Shown here: positions 12,012-23,466 of the stretch, piece by piece
Numbering within the stretch: position 1 is the first letter of the stretch
Layout: every line of letters starts with the position of its first letter
NCBI GenBank assembly: GCA_030581615.1
Contig: JAKTTT010000002.1
Coordinates: forward strand, 558,001-622,000
Source of the DNA: Alloascoidea africana
Taxonomy: Eukaryota; Ascomycota; Alloascoideomycetes; Alloascoideales; Alloascoideaceae
Direction of reading: 5' to 3'
Length of the DNA: 64,000 nt
Notes under the pieces: model-generated
What the model saw: the letters and a program-made list of their open reading frames with translations, nothing else
What the model was told of the DNA's origin: nothing
Database searches by the model: none
Translations under genes and position numbers: made by a program

Positions 12012-13883
12012 AAGACTATCGGAACAAACTTCAGGTAGGGGACGTAATCGTGATTAAAAACCTCTATTTGGGATAATAATTTAAAGCTGTTGCAAACTGC
12101 TAGGTGAGATATAAAAGTTTGGGACGCTGATCTTGAATTACCTGGTTTCCGATAAGAGCGGGGGCAAACGATGGCACTAGCAATCAGGTCTTGAGTTGCC
12201 ATTAAAGCATAGGGGATCAGTTATGTACTCTTCGATGGTAATATTATCTGATTATCAGAAAGAACTATTACTAATTACTCTCAGCATGCTCTTCTTCTAT
12301 CTTGAGCAAAACAAGTGCTTTAACCAACTGGCTTAGTACCGTTTTTGAGCTCTAAATAAGAAACAGCAATTATTAACCGTTAAAGACTGTAAAAAAATTG
12401 TTCAGTAATTAATGAATTGTGCTAGAACTGTTGTAACGGCTTTATAGTTTTAAAGACAAGTCGTTGGCGTGAGAAATTCAATTGCTTCATTTGTAGGAAA
12501 CCCAGGGGAGGTTTGACATCGTCCCTCTTGCATAAGCAATAGTATACCTTACTATGAAAGTTCTCATAAATGTCCTCTTGGCAATTTTGAGTGAACAGTG
12601 TTGTTTCGTTACTTCAAAATTATTATATTTTCCCTCTTCAGGTTGTGCTATAATATTCTGGTCTATGTGCTTTCAAGCAATTCCACAAACATTGCTGGTT
12701 GTGTTCAAAAGCTCAGGAGACAACAGCGTAAGATTGCCAGCATCCCATGTCAAGACTTGGGAATCTAAATGATCGGCCTTGGTTTTTGCAAGGACGTAGT
12801 TACATGCGAAAATGGCTCTGCTCGCACCTTTTTCCCTGTCATAAGGGGGCAGTTCTACGCACATATGAACAATTGAAGGTTCTTAAGTATTCAGAAAATA
12901 GGAAAACCTCTTTCAGTAGGAAATATTGGTAGGATGATACTTATACGTTCCTTTCAAAAATTTTGGGTAGCAGACAGCTTTACTTTTATTCTCAACACTT
13001 TATATGTAGTGTGAAGTATTCTACTTGAATGCATGCATTTTAGTTAAAAGGGTAAATACTGTTAATTCATATGTAATGCGACCCGCATCTTGTTCAAAAA
13101 ATGCCTGTGCGATGCTTCAATACTTTATGCAAAACTGCTAAATAGCTTTTCTCTTTTGATCGAGTTTGTGATCATAGGCGTTTCCGGTAGTCGTTTGCAC
13201 TTTTGGCGGCCAATTGGTTCCAGCTCCAGAACAAAATGACCTGGAATATTGCACATATTTGTTAGAATGAACACTCGTAATATTGCTTCAATTTTGTAAA
13301 GTAAAACTTTTGAAAACCTTGGATTGAAAGAGGAAAAATAAAGTTATTATTTCAAAGAAACCACTCGAAACATTCAACTTGCAAGTAAATTGGAATTAGA
13401 ATAGTCCTTTCAAATATGATTGATGGCAGAAAAATACTGTCGTGGCTAGCTCTTTTAGCATCAAGAAAAAAACTGGGTGGAGGATATATTAATTTCTATC
13501 CAGCAGATTAATTCTGAAAATTCAAATTTACTAAAAGTACTTGACGGCTATAATTAAAGAAGGTCCCTCTCAAATGAGAAATTCTCACTTGAAAGCTCTA
13601 AACTGCTCAAGCAGTTCTTAGGTAGGAATGCTTGTCAACATCATGCCAACGTCAGCCAGCATATAACCATTCTAGTCCCGAGTGATTTCTAAATGAATAA
13701 AATTTTAAAAGTGTTTGTTTGGCTATGCTCTTTGAATGTATGTGCAGAGCCACTTTAAACATTCTTTGGGGTTATGACAGAACATCCATTTGAAATAGAA
13801 GCCAAGCCATATTACGTCTATTTCAAGTTTCGCTTGAAGTTATTCCGGGGTCTATGCGTAACTGCATGAACTTCAGTACATCT

Positions 13884-13898
13884 AAAAAGCTTCTAGAA
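13884..13898. repeat. 15-mer AAAAAGCTTCTAGAA, copy B (contains TTCTAGAA copy 6)
   Basis: Identical to the copy at 10247-10261 and in the same orientation. Sequence flanking the 15-mer does not match, so it is not part of a longer repeat. Confidence 0.65.
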
Positions 13899-16221
13899 TA
13901 TATTAGATTCCTGTTGTATCTGATTGCCAGTCTCTTGGTTAGAATACTATTAGAGTTTATTCCTCAAGGTTTGTTTAAATCTGTTCTAAACTTCCAGCTG
14001 TCATAGAATAATATAAAACTTTCTGATCGATTGTTGAAGGCGACTTTGCATTTACTCATTGCTTAAAAAAGTAAGAAGATACCCATTTCCAGCAATAAAA
14101 AGGATCAAATGTTTGCGCTGGTGTCGTTTCTTCTTATTACTTCAGATGTTGTTGTGAAAATGTCAAGGCAGATATTTCAAACACAAGTCATCTTAATCTG
14201 CTGAGCGATACAATGTTTAGATGCTCGCTGAAATGAAACTTTCATTTCTTGCAATAAATCCCAAAAATAAGGTCAGCTCAATAAGCCCAAGTTTTATAAT
14301 TACACCATACCCACAAACCTACCAGAATCAATAAATGCATTGAAGCTGGTCTAATGAGTTTTTTGGGGTCCATGATGACGTCTTCTCTCTGCCGCAATTT
14401 GTACTCTTCAATGAGTTTTGATCGTTTTGAGCTGAGAGTCCTGAAGCTTTCATTTGTTATCTGTAACACATTTTTGTGATTCCTGAAGCTCTCATAAATG
14501 TTTTATTGCCCATGAGGAGTTCAGATTATGTGGTCATGAACCTTCTGTGTTTATGCAGCCTCATAAATAAAGAGCCATGGTAGGTTTCTAGCCGCCCGAC
14601 ATATAGACTTGTTGTTGCTACTGGTGGATAGGCAGAATCAAATCCATGTACATAAACATAGAAAACAGTAAGATTATAAGGAAAATGCCATATCCATGCA
14701 CCTTTTGCATCTTCGGGAAACTAATTCCGCACTCAGCATGCAACCATGTAATAACAATTTCCCTGAAGGCTACATCTAACAAGCTACTTGGAAGTCATGA
14801 AAAGCTATGTGGAAACCCAAACCAACAGATTTTAAAGGGGCCTGAAAATAAACTTCTCCAGAATAAGTATGGGTCCTGAAGAATGCAGTTTACTGAAGAT
14901 GCTTCTATTGTTAAAGCAACTGCTGATTAAGACGAAGACTTATAAATTTGAAAGTTTCTTAGGGGATAGTAACTTGGAATAAAGCTATATTTGCAGACTC
15001 TATTCAAACAGCGGGAAGAATTATTGTGAAGACAAACGGCCTGCATCCAATCATCGGTTAGGCTGATGGGACGAATCTGAGGGCAAAAATATTCTATGCT
15101 CCTCGCCTTTGGTATTCTAAATATCAGAAACACAACGCAATCGATCTTCCCGATTTTGTCACTACCAATAACATTTTCAGATGCCTAGCAGTAGTGAATG
15201 GTTTAAGAACCGGTTTTTTCTAACCATGAGATATAAAGCTTTTGTAATAATAGTTTTGTTGAACCAGAACCAGGTTTTGGCGAATTATCTTAAACATCTC
15301 TATTGGGAATAAAGACACATTTTCAAATGCCTTAAATTTTTAGTGTAAATTCTTCTTGAAAAGCAGCATAAGCCTTTATATTCGGCTTAATTGGCTTTTG
15401 TTGGCATCATCTATCACTACAGGGAATAACCAGAAAAATGCTGTAGACTAGTCTATCTGATACAAGTTTGCATCAACGAAAAACGGAATGCATCTTTTTT
15501 ATCCCAGCGACCAGGACCAAGGAAATCATATAAACCAAAGGTAGAGCTCTTTTTTTGATAAACTCATCGGCAGAGCTGGTGCTCTTTCCAAATTGTACAG
15601 TTAAATAGATCTAGCCGGTAACGTTTTTGTGGGCCAAATGACATGTAAAATACTTCAATGCATATGGACTGTTGAAGGATTGCTTTGACACTTGTGTAAA
15701 AAAAACAACTGTTGTTACCTTCCTAAACTAAAGTGAACAATACTTTCTCTCTTGAAAACTCTATCCTTCTGTCTTTGTTAGGCGCAAAAGTCTAACATGA
15801 TAATGATGCATTACTTGGTTGTGCAAAACCAAAGAACACTTCAACTACAAGCAACGGTCAAGCAAAACAGCGCTAATACAATTGCTTGCCATTCACTTTA
15901 CTCCTATTTCTAGTGAAGGTGGCCTCAATGTCTAACTAGTTTCTCAATTGGCTCTAAATATATTTGACTTGAAAACGAAGCTGCACGAGCACATTACTTG
16001 GGCTGGTGCCTGAAAGATAGGACGAATGGGCAATTTTAATTGTTTCATAGACGCCATTGTAATGTTAATACTCAGAATTCCCTATAAAAACAACTTAATC
16101 CACTCTTCCCGCTCCTCTTTTTCTATATTAATATACACATTTTGCCCGCCTAGACCTTGGTTTGTATCAGTCACTCTTTTGAACTTTCGATTCTTCCAAA
16201 TAAAAGCAACAACCGATACGA

Positions 16222-18243
16222 ATGAAAAAAGCTGGCCTTGTTCATTTTTTACTCTCTCTCGCAGGAACTGCGTCAACTGCGTTAGGCTATGATATCAAAC
16301 CTCTATGTAGCCTTGAAGATGTACCATCCACTAATCAACCTACAGGCGCTATTGTACTCACAAATGTTCAAAAGCTCGAGGATGGCAGCTTCAACCTGAC
16401 TTACGCTTTCACTCTTTCAAATACAGGAAATGCTGGGTTGGGAAATATCCAAGAATACAAATTAACAGCCCCCCAAACACACATTTTCTATTCTGTCAAC
16501 TACGCTGAAAAACAGAATTCTGCTCAAAATCCATTTGATTTTTCGTACACCGTTCAAGATCCGGCCACATACAGTGCATCTGGAATGACATGTGGCTCTC
16601 AAATCAATTTTCAATATGATTGGAAAGACACTTTCAACAGTGGCGATTATAGAACTGGTTGCGACAATAGTGCTTCGGGTCCTATTTACTGTTGGACGGA
16701 TTCTGATCCAATAAACTCAGAATCCGATCAGGGAAGCTCTCAGTTGTCAACTTCAGTTGGCACAGCATCGACCGATCTTGCTGTTCCGTCTACTGTAGAG
16801 CCAGTAGCCAAATCACTTTCTGAAGAGGAACCATCATCAAAAAGTACGCCTGAGGATGATTATGATTCTCAATCTTCATCTTCAGACCCTTCTACAATCG
16901 CCCCAGTTGTCGTGACTTCAAAATTGACAACATTTACTGGGTCTTCTAATGTGTGCTCACGCTTTGTAATAACAGTGACAGAATCTGGAAGTGTTGTACC
17001 CATCACCAGTGATTTTTGTTCTTATGCGACCTCTACAGATAGTTCTTATATTTTGGCAACTGAGACCAAAACTCCCAGCGTCATTCTCAGCACCTATATT
17101 ACAGAAACCCCGGTGTCTTCTTCTGTTTGTAAAGAAATAGAAACTACTGAAACGATATCGGGAAGCGAAGTTGTGCAAAAAACTAATGTCTGTACCTTAA
17201 CACCAATCACTCTTTTGTCATATGTCACTGATACTCTGATTGGAAATCCTGTTCTTTCCACATATCTATCAACTGCCTCTACCTGCAGTGTAGCAACAAT
17301 AACGGAGACAATTTCAGGCAGTGAGACAGTCAGAGAATCGTCGATTTGTACTACAGAAGTATCTACCATTACTGGCGTGACTACGCAAACGTCCACACCT
17401 ATGCCGGAGGTTATAGAAACATCTTCCATTTCTACAGGAGTCTTGACGTCTTCTGAATGTACTGTCTCAATAATCACGACAACAGAATCTGGATCCGAAG
17501 TCACAAAGTCTACATCAATCTGCTCTACTTTCACAACCTCTACGTCTGCTGTCGTCAGCATTAAAACTACATTAACTCCATCTATTCCATCAGGCATTAC
17601 CTTGCCACCCGAAGTAGCCCTAACCAAGGCAATAGTTCCTACTACGGTTAAGGTGTCAGGGAGCGAGACAGTATCTGCCCTTACCACGTCTTTACCTATC
17701 TCCAATTCCTACTTGCTAAGCGCTTCTGAAATCACTAGTACTAAGAAGGTTTCTGGAATTGATGTTGTCTATTTGACAACCACCTATTGTCCTTATGCTT
17801 ACATTTCTGGAAGCTCTGTTTTTAAAGTTTCGAGTGTCGAGTTTGTAACTACAGTTTCTTCAAACGGTACATTTGATGTAATCACAGCAACATCCTATTC
17901 CGCTATCGATGCGGAGGCAGCTATTTCTGGTGTTGATGACGATGCACAAAACGACACTCCGAGTTCATATGGCATGGTGTATACCTCGTTTTACACGAGC
18001 GATGGAAGCATTGTTCCATACACAACCACCTCTTATACCACTGCCTCACCTTCAGACGATGAAGGTTCTGTCGTGACTGTAGTTACTGGCACAGTAACTG
18101 CAAATGGAATAATCGAAACCACAGAGTCCGTCACCTCAGAATCTATACCAGCCAACACATCCAACATGGGCTCTCGCCCTTCACATATCCCTGCTATTGT
18201 TATTGGACTTGTCAATATGTGGACCTTAATAATGTTGCTATAG
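16222..18243 (+). CDS. GPI-anchored adhesin with Flo11-like head and Cys-flanked repeats
   Basis: The protein has 673 residues. Residues 1-22 form a signal peptide. Residues about 25-162 look like a Flo11-type beta-sandwich: aromatic-rich strands, cysteines 29, 124, 147 and 157, and the pattern FDFSYTV, then INFQYDW, then TGCDN before an aromatic end, in the order seen in yeast Flo11 domains. A Ser/Thr-rich stalk follows with four repeats, each a pair of cysteines exactly 20 residues apart (245/266, 303/324, 355/376, 413/434) around a central SGSxV core; the repeat period is 52-58 residues. The C-terminus has small residues near 645-652 and then a hydrophobic tail ending MLL, a GPI-attachment signal. 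By family it is a cell-wall protein for cell-cell or surface adhesion. It sits at the edge of the large gene-free block, consistent with the long regulatory regions known for FLO11-type genes. The Flo11 call rests on pattern, not on an alignment. Confidence 0.8.
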   Translation: MKKAGLVHFLLSLAGTASTALGYDIKPLCSLEDVPSTNQPTGAIVLTNVQKLEDGSFNLTYAFTLSNTGNAGLGNIQEYKLTAPQTHIFYSVNYAEKQNSAQNPFDFSYTVQDPATYSASGMTCGSQINFQYDWKDTFNSGDYRTGCDNSASGPIYCWTDSDPINSESDQGSSQLSTSVGTASTDLAVPSTVEPVAKSLSEEEPSSKSTPEDDYDSQSSSSDPSTIAPVVVTSKLTTFTGSSNVCSRFVITVTESGSVVPITSDFCSYATSTDSSYILATETKTPSVILSTYITETPVSSSVCKEIETTETISGSEVVQKTNVCTLTPITLLSYVTDTLIGNPVLSTYLSTASTCSVATITETISGSETVRESSICTTEVSTITGVTTQTSTPMPEVIETSSISTGVLTSSECTVSIITTTESGSEVTKSTSICSTFTTSTSAVVSIKTTLTPSIPSGITLPPEVALTKAIVPTTVKVSGSETVSALTTSLPISNSYLLSASEITSTKKVSGIDVVYLTTTYCPYAYISGSSVFKVSSVEFVTTVSSNGTFDVITATSYSAIDAEAAISGVDDDAQNDTPSSYGMVYTSFYTSDGSIVPYTTTSYTTASPSDDEGSVVTVVTGTVTANGIIETTESVTSESIPANTSNMGSRPSHIPAIVIGLVNMWTLIMLL

Positions 18244-19241
18244 TGTAGGTTGTTGCCTTATCCTCCTTATGCTTTTTCAATTCTTTTCTAATCTTTTTGG
18301 CTGCCAAACATAATCTTCAAGTTGAAAGTGTTGGCTTGTAAGCCACTCAAGAAATTTCTTTATATTCGCCTCCTCTTGTCATCAGTAACAATATCTTTTT
18401 TATTGGTTCTTTTTTATGTTCCGTGTATACGTAGGTAGACTCTTTATGACTCCAATGTATGATTTAGAATGAAAAGATTTGCTTTGCAGAGATGCGTCCT
18501 AGTTTGAAATAGCAGGCGTCGTTTCTCGGCATCCAAGCTCAGCCAAAATATCATCTTGTGAATTAACTTTTCAAATTCAACTCCTCTACGCTATATAATC
18601 TATTATCTTCTACACAATTTCGAAGCACTACAGGCGCTAAACATGAATCCTGGAGTCGGCCAGTTTAAGAAGTGCCCTGCTAGTTGAGCTTTTACATAAT
18701 GTATAGTTTATACGAGCATGGCACTCTTCAACGCTCAGCTTAAAAAACTTCATTCGATCCTACTTTTACCAAAATCTCCCGAAATTTTTACTGCTGTTTT
18801 ACATGTTTGAGCGTTGTGATCAAGATCAGTCACATTATCAGCCCATCCCTTTTCAGTAGACTCGATAATCCAATGCGGGAGATATTACTCTATTACCATT
18901 TTGTAGTGCTACTGAACCCGAACAGTAGATTGACCATATCTCGGAAAGTAGCTTTTTCCCTACATAATTAGTAAAACTAAATCTAAGCGGAAAACACTTT
19001 TCTGCTAGAGTGAATTGCTTCAGATGGGTCAAAGTATTGGCCAGGAATGTCTTCCGTTCATTCTGGCTCTCAATGTACTATGATTTCCATTACCATACCT
19101 CAGATTCAGTGTAACCAATCATTTTCCTTATTATTTCATATAACTATCTACCAATACAGCATAATCCAAAAAACCAGGAATATACAAGAAATAAAAGAAA
19201 AAAAGAAAGCATACAAATTGCAAAAGATTCAACTACTAAAT
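18244..19241. other. Intergenic region between two converging genes
   Basis: About 1 kb separates the adhesin stop from the SMC4 stop. It has only short open frames and T-rich stretches expected of 3' regions. No RNA gene or repeat was recognised. Confidence 0.6.
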
Positions 19242-22200
19242 CTAGATATTCAGCTCCTTGTTTTGAAGTGATATACTGCGGGTCATATTATGCACTTTGT
19301 AAATGCCAACCAGCTGCTGAGCTAGCTCAAACATATTGTTTCTCAAGGAAATGACAATAAATTGTGCATTTTTCGTGCGTTCCTTGATGTAGTTTGCAAC
19401 AATAGATACATTTCTAAAATCAAGAGCTGCATCAATTTCGTCCATCACATACAATGGAGTAGGTTTGTATCGGTGTAAAGCAAACACTAGAGCCAGAGAG
19501 CTAAGTGTTTTCTCTCCTCCAGAAAGATTTGAAATATTTCTCCAACTCTTTTTGGGTGGCATGACGCTAAATAGAATGCCTTCAGAGAACGGATCTAAGC
19601 TGTCTACAAGCTCAAGCTCTGCATTACCACCCATGGTAATCATTTGGTACATTTCTTTCAAAGAGAGCGAAATTGTGTTGAAACCAGCCATAAATTCATC
19701 CAGCCTTCTCTTTTTAAGATCATCGCTTGTTTGCTTCACCAAATCTCGCTCTTCGACCGCAGCGTTCAAATCCATTTTACGAGACTCAAACTCCCTAGCT
19801 CTTTTGGCATACTCCTCAAGAACTGAAATGTCAACTTGTGCATCTTCAATTCTCTCTTCAAGCTGCTTAATTTCTGCTTTCACGCTGTTGATATTCAACT
19901 GTTGAAGCTCGTCTATAGGAAGCTCCAGAGATGTGTTTTCTTCCTCTATATCCATATCCTCATCTTCGTCATTTTTATCCTCTTTTACTTTAGTCATATG
20001 ATCCAGATTATAAAGGGAAAGCGATTGAAAAAGATCCTTGTAATGCGTAAGCGCGCGTCTATCTTCCTTTACTGTAGATAGGTGCTGTTCAATTTTGTTT
20101 TCAATCTCGATTTCGGTAGACCGTAATTCTGCGACCAATTTCTTTTGAGTCTCAAGGTTTTCTTTGGCTGCTTCCCGCTCATCTTTAGCATCGTCCAACT
20201 CATCCAAGACTTTGGTGTTCTCCTCCTCAGTTGCTGCGACTTTTCTTGTAATCTCATCAACAACAACCTCCATGCTTTCAAGCTCTTTGGTTAGCGCTTC
20301 GATTTCCCTCTCGCACTCACTGCACTTTTTGGAATGCTTTTTGGATTCGTTTTGGTATTTTGAATAGGAAACAACATCGTTTGAGATTTTTTCATTTATC
20401 AGCTCGAGTTGCTGAGTAATTCCATCGACTTTCGACTTTTGCATTCTCAGTTGCACACCACCAACTTTCATGATTTTTTCTTGTAGTTCGTTAATTTTGT
20501 TATCACGGTCTTCGGTTTCAACTTTAAGTAAAGCGACCTCCTCTTTCAACAGGTTCACGATTTTTTCAGCTTCTTTCAGTGCAGCTTCACCATCTTTCGA
20601 CGACTTTGCCTCGTTTCTGAAAAACAATAGTTAGTAACATTCTACCAAAGCAAGCAACGTCAGTGATTCTCAACTTACTGTAATTCCTTGTATTGCTTTT
20701 GAGCATTACTTAGTGCTTTGGTCAAAGCATCAATCTCTAAGTTAACCTTCGATATTTCCAACTCAATCTCTGGTTGCCGCTCTTTCAAAGTTTTTAATGC
20801 ACTTTCCATTTTCTGGAAAGTTGCTTCAGCAACTTGGAACCTCTCTTCTTTTGTTTGCAACTGGGCTTCCATTATAGCCACATCTTTTTCAGATACATCT
20901 GGGGCGGATTTGGTTTTCAGGCCACCTTTGTGAACAACGGAGCCCCCTCCTGACAGCGTTCCTGACTTGTCGATTAGCTTACCATCCAAAGTCACCACTC
21001 TCCATCTTTTTTGGCCGTAAGCAATCCTATTTGCTTGAGCGAGATTCTCAGCAACCAGTGTATCTTGAAGAACACTATAAAATGCGGGCGCAAATCTAGG
21101 GTGCTTCGGGGTAACCAAGTCGAATAGTCTTGGTGCATTTTCGGGAGTTTGGATTCTGTCAAGGCTTCTTTTTGCAAGCTTATCTAAAAGAATGAATCTC
21201 GATCTTCCGAGGTTGTTTTTCCGCAAATAATCAATACATTGCTGCCCGGCTTCAACAGTATCGACCACCATGTTATTAAGGGAAGGGCAGGCTGTAGAGA
21301 TTGCAATGTCATATCTATCTTCTATAGTTCCCAAATCCCCGAGTCTTCCATTAAAGCCTTCTAATCGCCCAGAAGCCTTGAGGTGTAGTAGTCCAGATAA
21401 AACTTTGTTACGGTTTTGGGTATTTGTGAGTGAAGCTTTAGCATCTAACGTTTTCTGACGACTATCTGAGAGGTCCAGCTTCATCTCATTCAATTTTTCC
21501 GAGGCATGGGCACACTCTTCGTTTCCAAGCTCTATCTGGCTCGCGTTATGGCTAAACTCCTTTTTAAGGACGACAAGTTCGCGTTCTTTTGCCCTCCCCT
21601 CTTTCATAATTCTCTCCTCTGTAGCCTTTGCATCCGTGATGCTCTGAGAGAGTGACTCCTTTTTGGTTCTCAGCGTGTCAACATTGCTCTGAGCTACAGC
21701 AATTTCAGAAGTTTTTTGATTTATTTTTTCGGTCCAAGGCTCCAATTCCTTCCTATACTTTTCGATCTGGTCAGTGAAAACCTGAGTTTTATCTTTTAAA
21801 CTCAATCTAATTTCGTCAAGCTCCTTCTTTTCCACCTCCAAGTTCTGCTCCAATTCTGTTACTTGCTCTTGGAGCTTTTCAGATTCTTCCTCGTAGTTAC
21901 TCAACCAAGTACGCGCTTCTGTGCTTGCTTTAGTAGAAATATCCAAAGACTTTTGAGATTTTTTCTTCTTCCCCTCCAAATGCTTTCTCTTTTCAAGAAT
22001 TTGAACTTTTTCACGTTCCGCTTGATTTTGCTTCTTCTTTAAATTATTCACCACTCCGCTTAATTTCTCCACCTGCTGTTGTTTCAGTTTATACTCTGCC
22101 TCGAGGTTCTTTATATTCTGTAGGTGCCCTTTACTATTCTCTTCCTGCTTGGCCTGCTCCTCTTTGAGCTCTGCCACAACTTGCTCGCAGAGGTCAATGT

Positions 22201-23466
22201 TATTTTGTTTCTGGTAAATATGCAATTGATACAAAGCAGCCTTCTTCTGAGTCAGAGAATTCTCATTCTGAATAAACTCAAGGGCCAGATTCTTTTGCTC
22301 TTCCAATCCATCTTTTTCTTTCTCTACTATCGAGAATCGATTCTCTTTCTCAATACAGATCTCATTAAGCTCCTCGACTTTAGCAAGCGCTTCTTCAATT
22401 GCTTTCTTATACTTGCTCGTTCCAATGATATCTTCCAAGTACTCCAAAAGACCATCTTCATTCTCCTTTTCTGCCTTTGCTTTCATCTGTGAAATACTTT
22501 CTACTTCACCTTGCAGGATCAAAAACCGCTTATGGTCCAAATCAATGCCCTTCTTGCGGAGTAGGTCTTGTACAATAGTGTATGTTTTCTCCCTGCCATT
22601 GATATAATACTTTGAAGTATTATTCTTAAAAGCTTTCCTTGAAACCACCAACGTGCTATCTTCAACCTCCGTTGTTGAATTGTCAGAATTATCGATCACC
22701 TCGTGGAAATGTATATCTACGGAACAGGAATCGAGATCAGGATGGGCTTCGGATTTGTGAATTAGAGCTGATAGCTTTCCTTGGCGCATCTTATTTGCTC
22801 TGAACCCAAAGACAAAAAGTAAGGAATCAATAACATTTGATTTTCCAGAACCATTGGGTCCAACCACCGCAGAGAAAGACTAGATAAGAATTGGTCTTTG
22901 TTAGGTAACCTTGATCATGAAGGTCATGGGCAATTACATACATCATGAAATGGCCCAATTTCTTGTACGCCAGCATAAGATTTAAAATTGGTAAGCGTTA
23001 GCTTTCGGATTGTGAGTCGCGTCTCGCGTTTTGGCTCAACCTCAATAGCGAAGCGCTTCATAGGACTGCTATAACAAGATCTGAGATCGAGCTGATCGCC
23101 ATCCCTCATCGCAAAAGGCAGAATGCTAGGTCTCGGCATAGGCGGCTTAAACGGGGTGCCAATTTTCAGATTTTGAATTGACATTGGCAATTCGCTCAGA
23201 GGTCCAGCTAATCCTCCATCATGTGTAGTCTTTCTCGGTGACTGATACATCTTGGAAACTTCCACTGAAACCTGGGAGCCACGATTAGGAGTCCTTGGCT
23301 TGTTCTCCTTCTCATATATCGACGATGCGGAGGTATTTGCGGAATCAGTAGACTCTACCTGAGCAACTGATACTTGTTCCTGTTCTCGCTCCGAGTCTTC
23401 ATCGTCAGATGTGACTACTTGTCTGCGTCGCGATCTTGCAGCACTTCTAGTTTGTATTCTAGGCAT
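19242..23466 (-). CDS. SMC4: Condensin ATPase subunit Smc4 (three exons)
   Basis: The exons are 23466-22942, 22879-20679 and 20616-19242, giving 1366 residues (S. cerevisiae Smc4 is about 1418). Both introns are 62 nt: the first has a GTATGT donor, the second a GTAAGT donor and TACTAAC branch site. The first junction is checked by the motif it rebuilds, GPFHD-SFSAVVGPNGSGKS, with the Walker A at residues 182-189. The N-terminal tail is about 150 residues, disordered and acidic, as in Smc4. Two long coiled coils flank a hinge at roughly residues 680-830. The C-terminal head holds the ABC signature LSGGEK from residue 1273 and Walker B with catalytic glutamate (VMDEIDA) near 1302. It acts in the nucleus with Smc2 and the kleisin Brn1 to compact mitotic chromosomes. 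The FGFRANKMRQGKLSALIH stretch after Walker A is typical of Smc4 rather than Smc2 or Smc3. Confidence 0.97.
20617..20678 (-). other. SMC4 intron 2
   Basis: GTAAGT donor, TACTAAC branch box and TTTTTCAG acceptor. It interrupts the second coiled coil just after ELQ and is in phase 2. Confidence 0.9.
22880..22941 (-). other. SMC4 intron 1
   Basis: GTATGT donor, a CCTAAC branch-like box and a TATCTAG acceptor. Splicing joins the conserved GPFHD and SFSAVVGPNG segments in frame. Confidence 0.9.

Larger units (their letters stand above)
6940..16221. other. Gene-free AT-rich block of about 9.3 kb
   Basis: No open frame here exceeds about 105 codons and none shows a known domain, signal peptide or conserved motif. 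No tRNA, rRNA or snRNA was recognised. The stretch contrasts sharply with the spacing of a few hundred bases elsewhere in the window. It contains six exact TTCTAGAA palindromes between 8099 and 13898 and a duplicated 15-mer. Candidate roles are a centromere, a very long adhesin promoter with regulatory RNAs, or decayed subtelomeric DNA. Confidence 0.65.

Noticed and set aside
1-16221. Search for transposons, LTR elements or virus-like fossils
   Set aside because: No polymerase, integrase, capsid or transposase motif and no long terminal repeats were recognised in the sparse region.
17094-17705. 203-codon frame on the minus strand
   Set aside because: It lies fully antisense to the Ser/Thr-rich adhesin stalk; the valine- and aspartate-rich product is the expected shadow of Ser/Thr codons.
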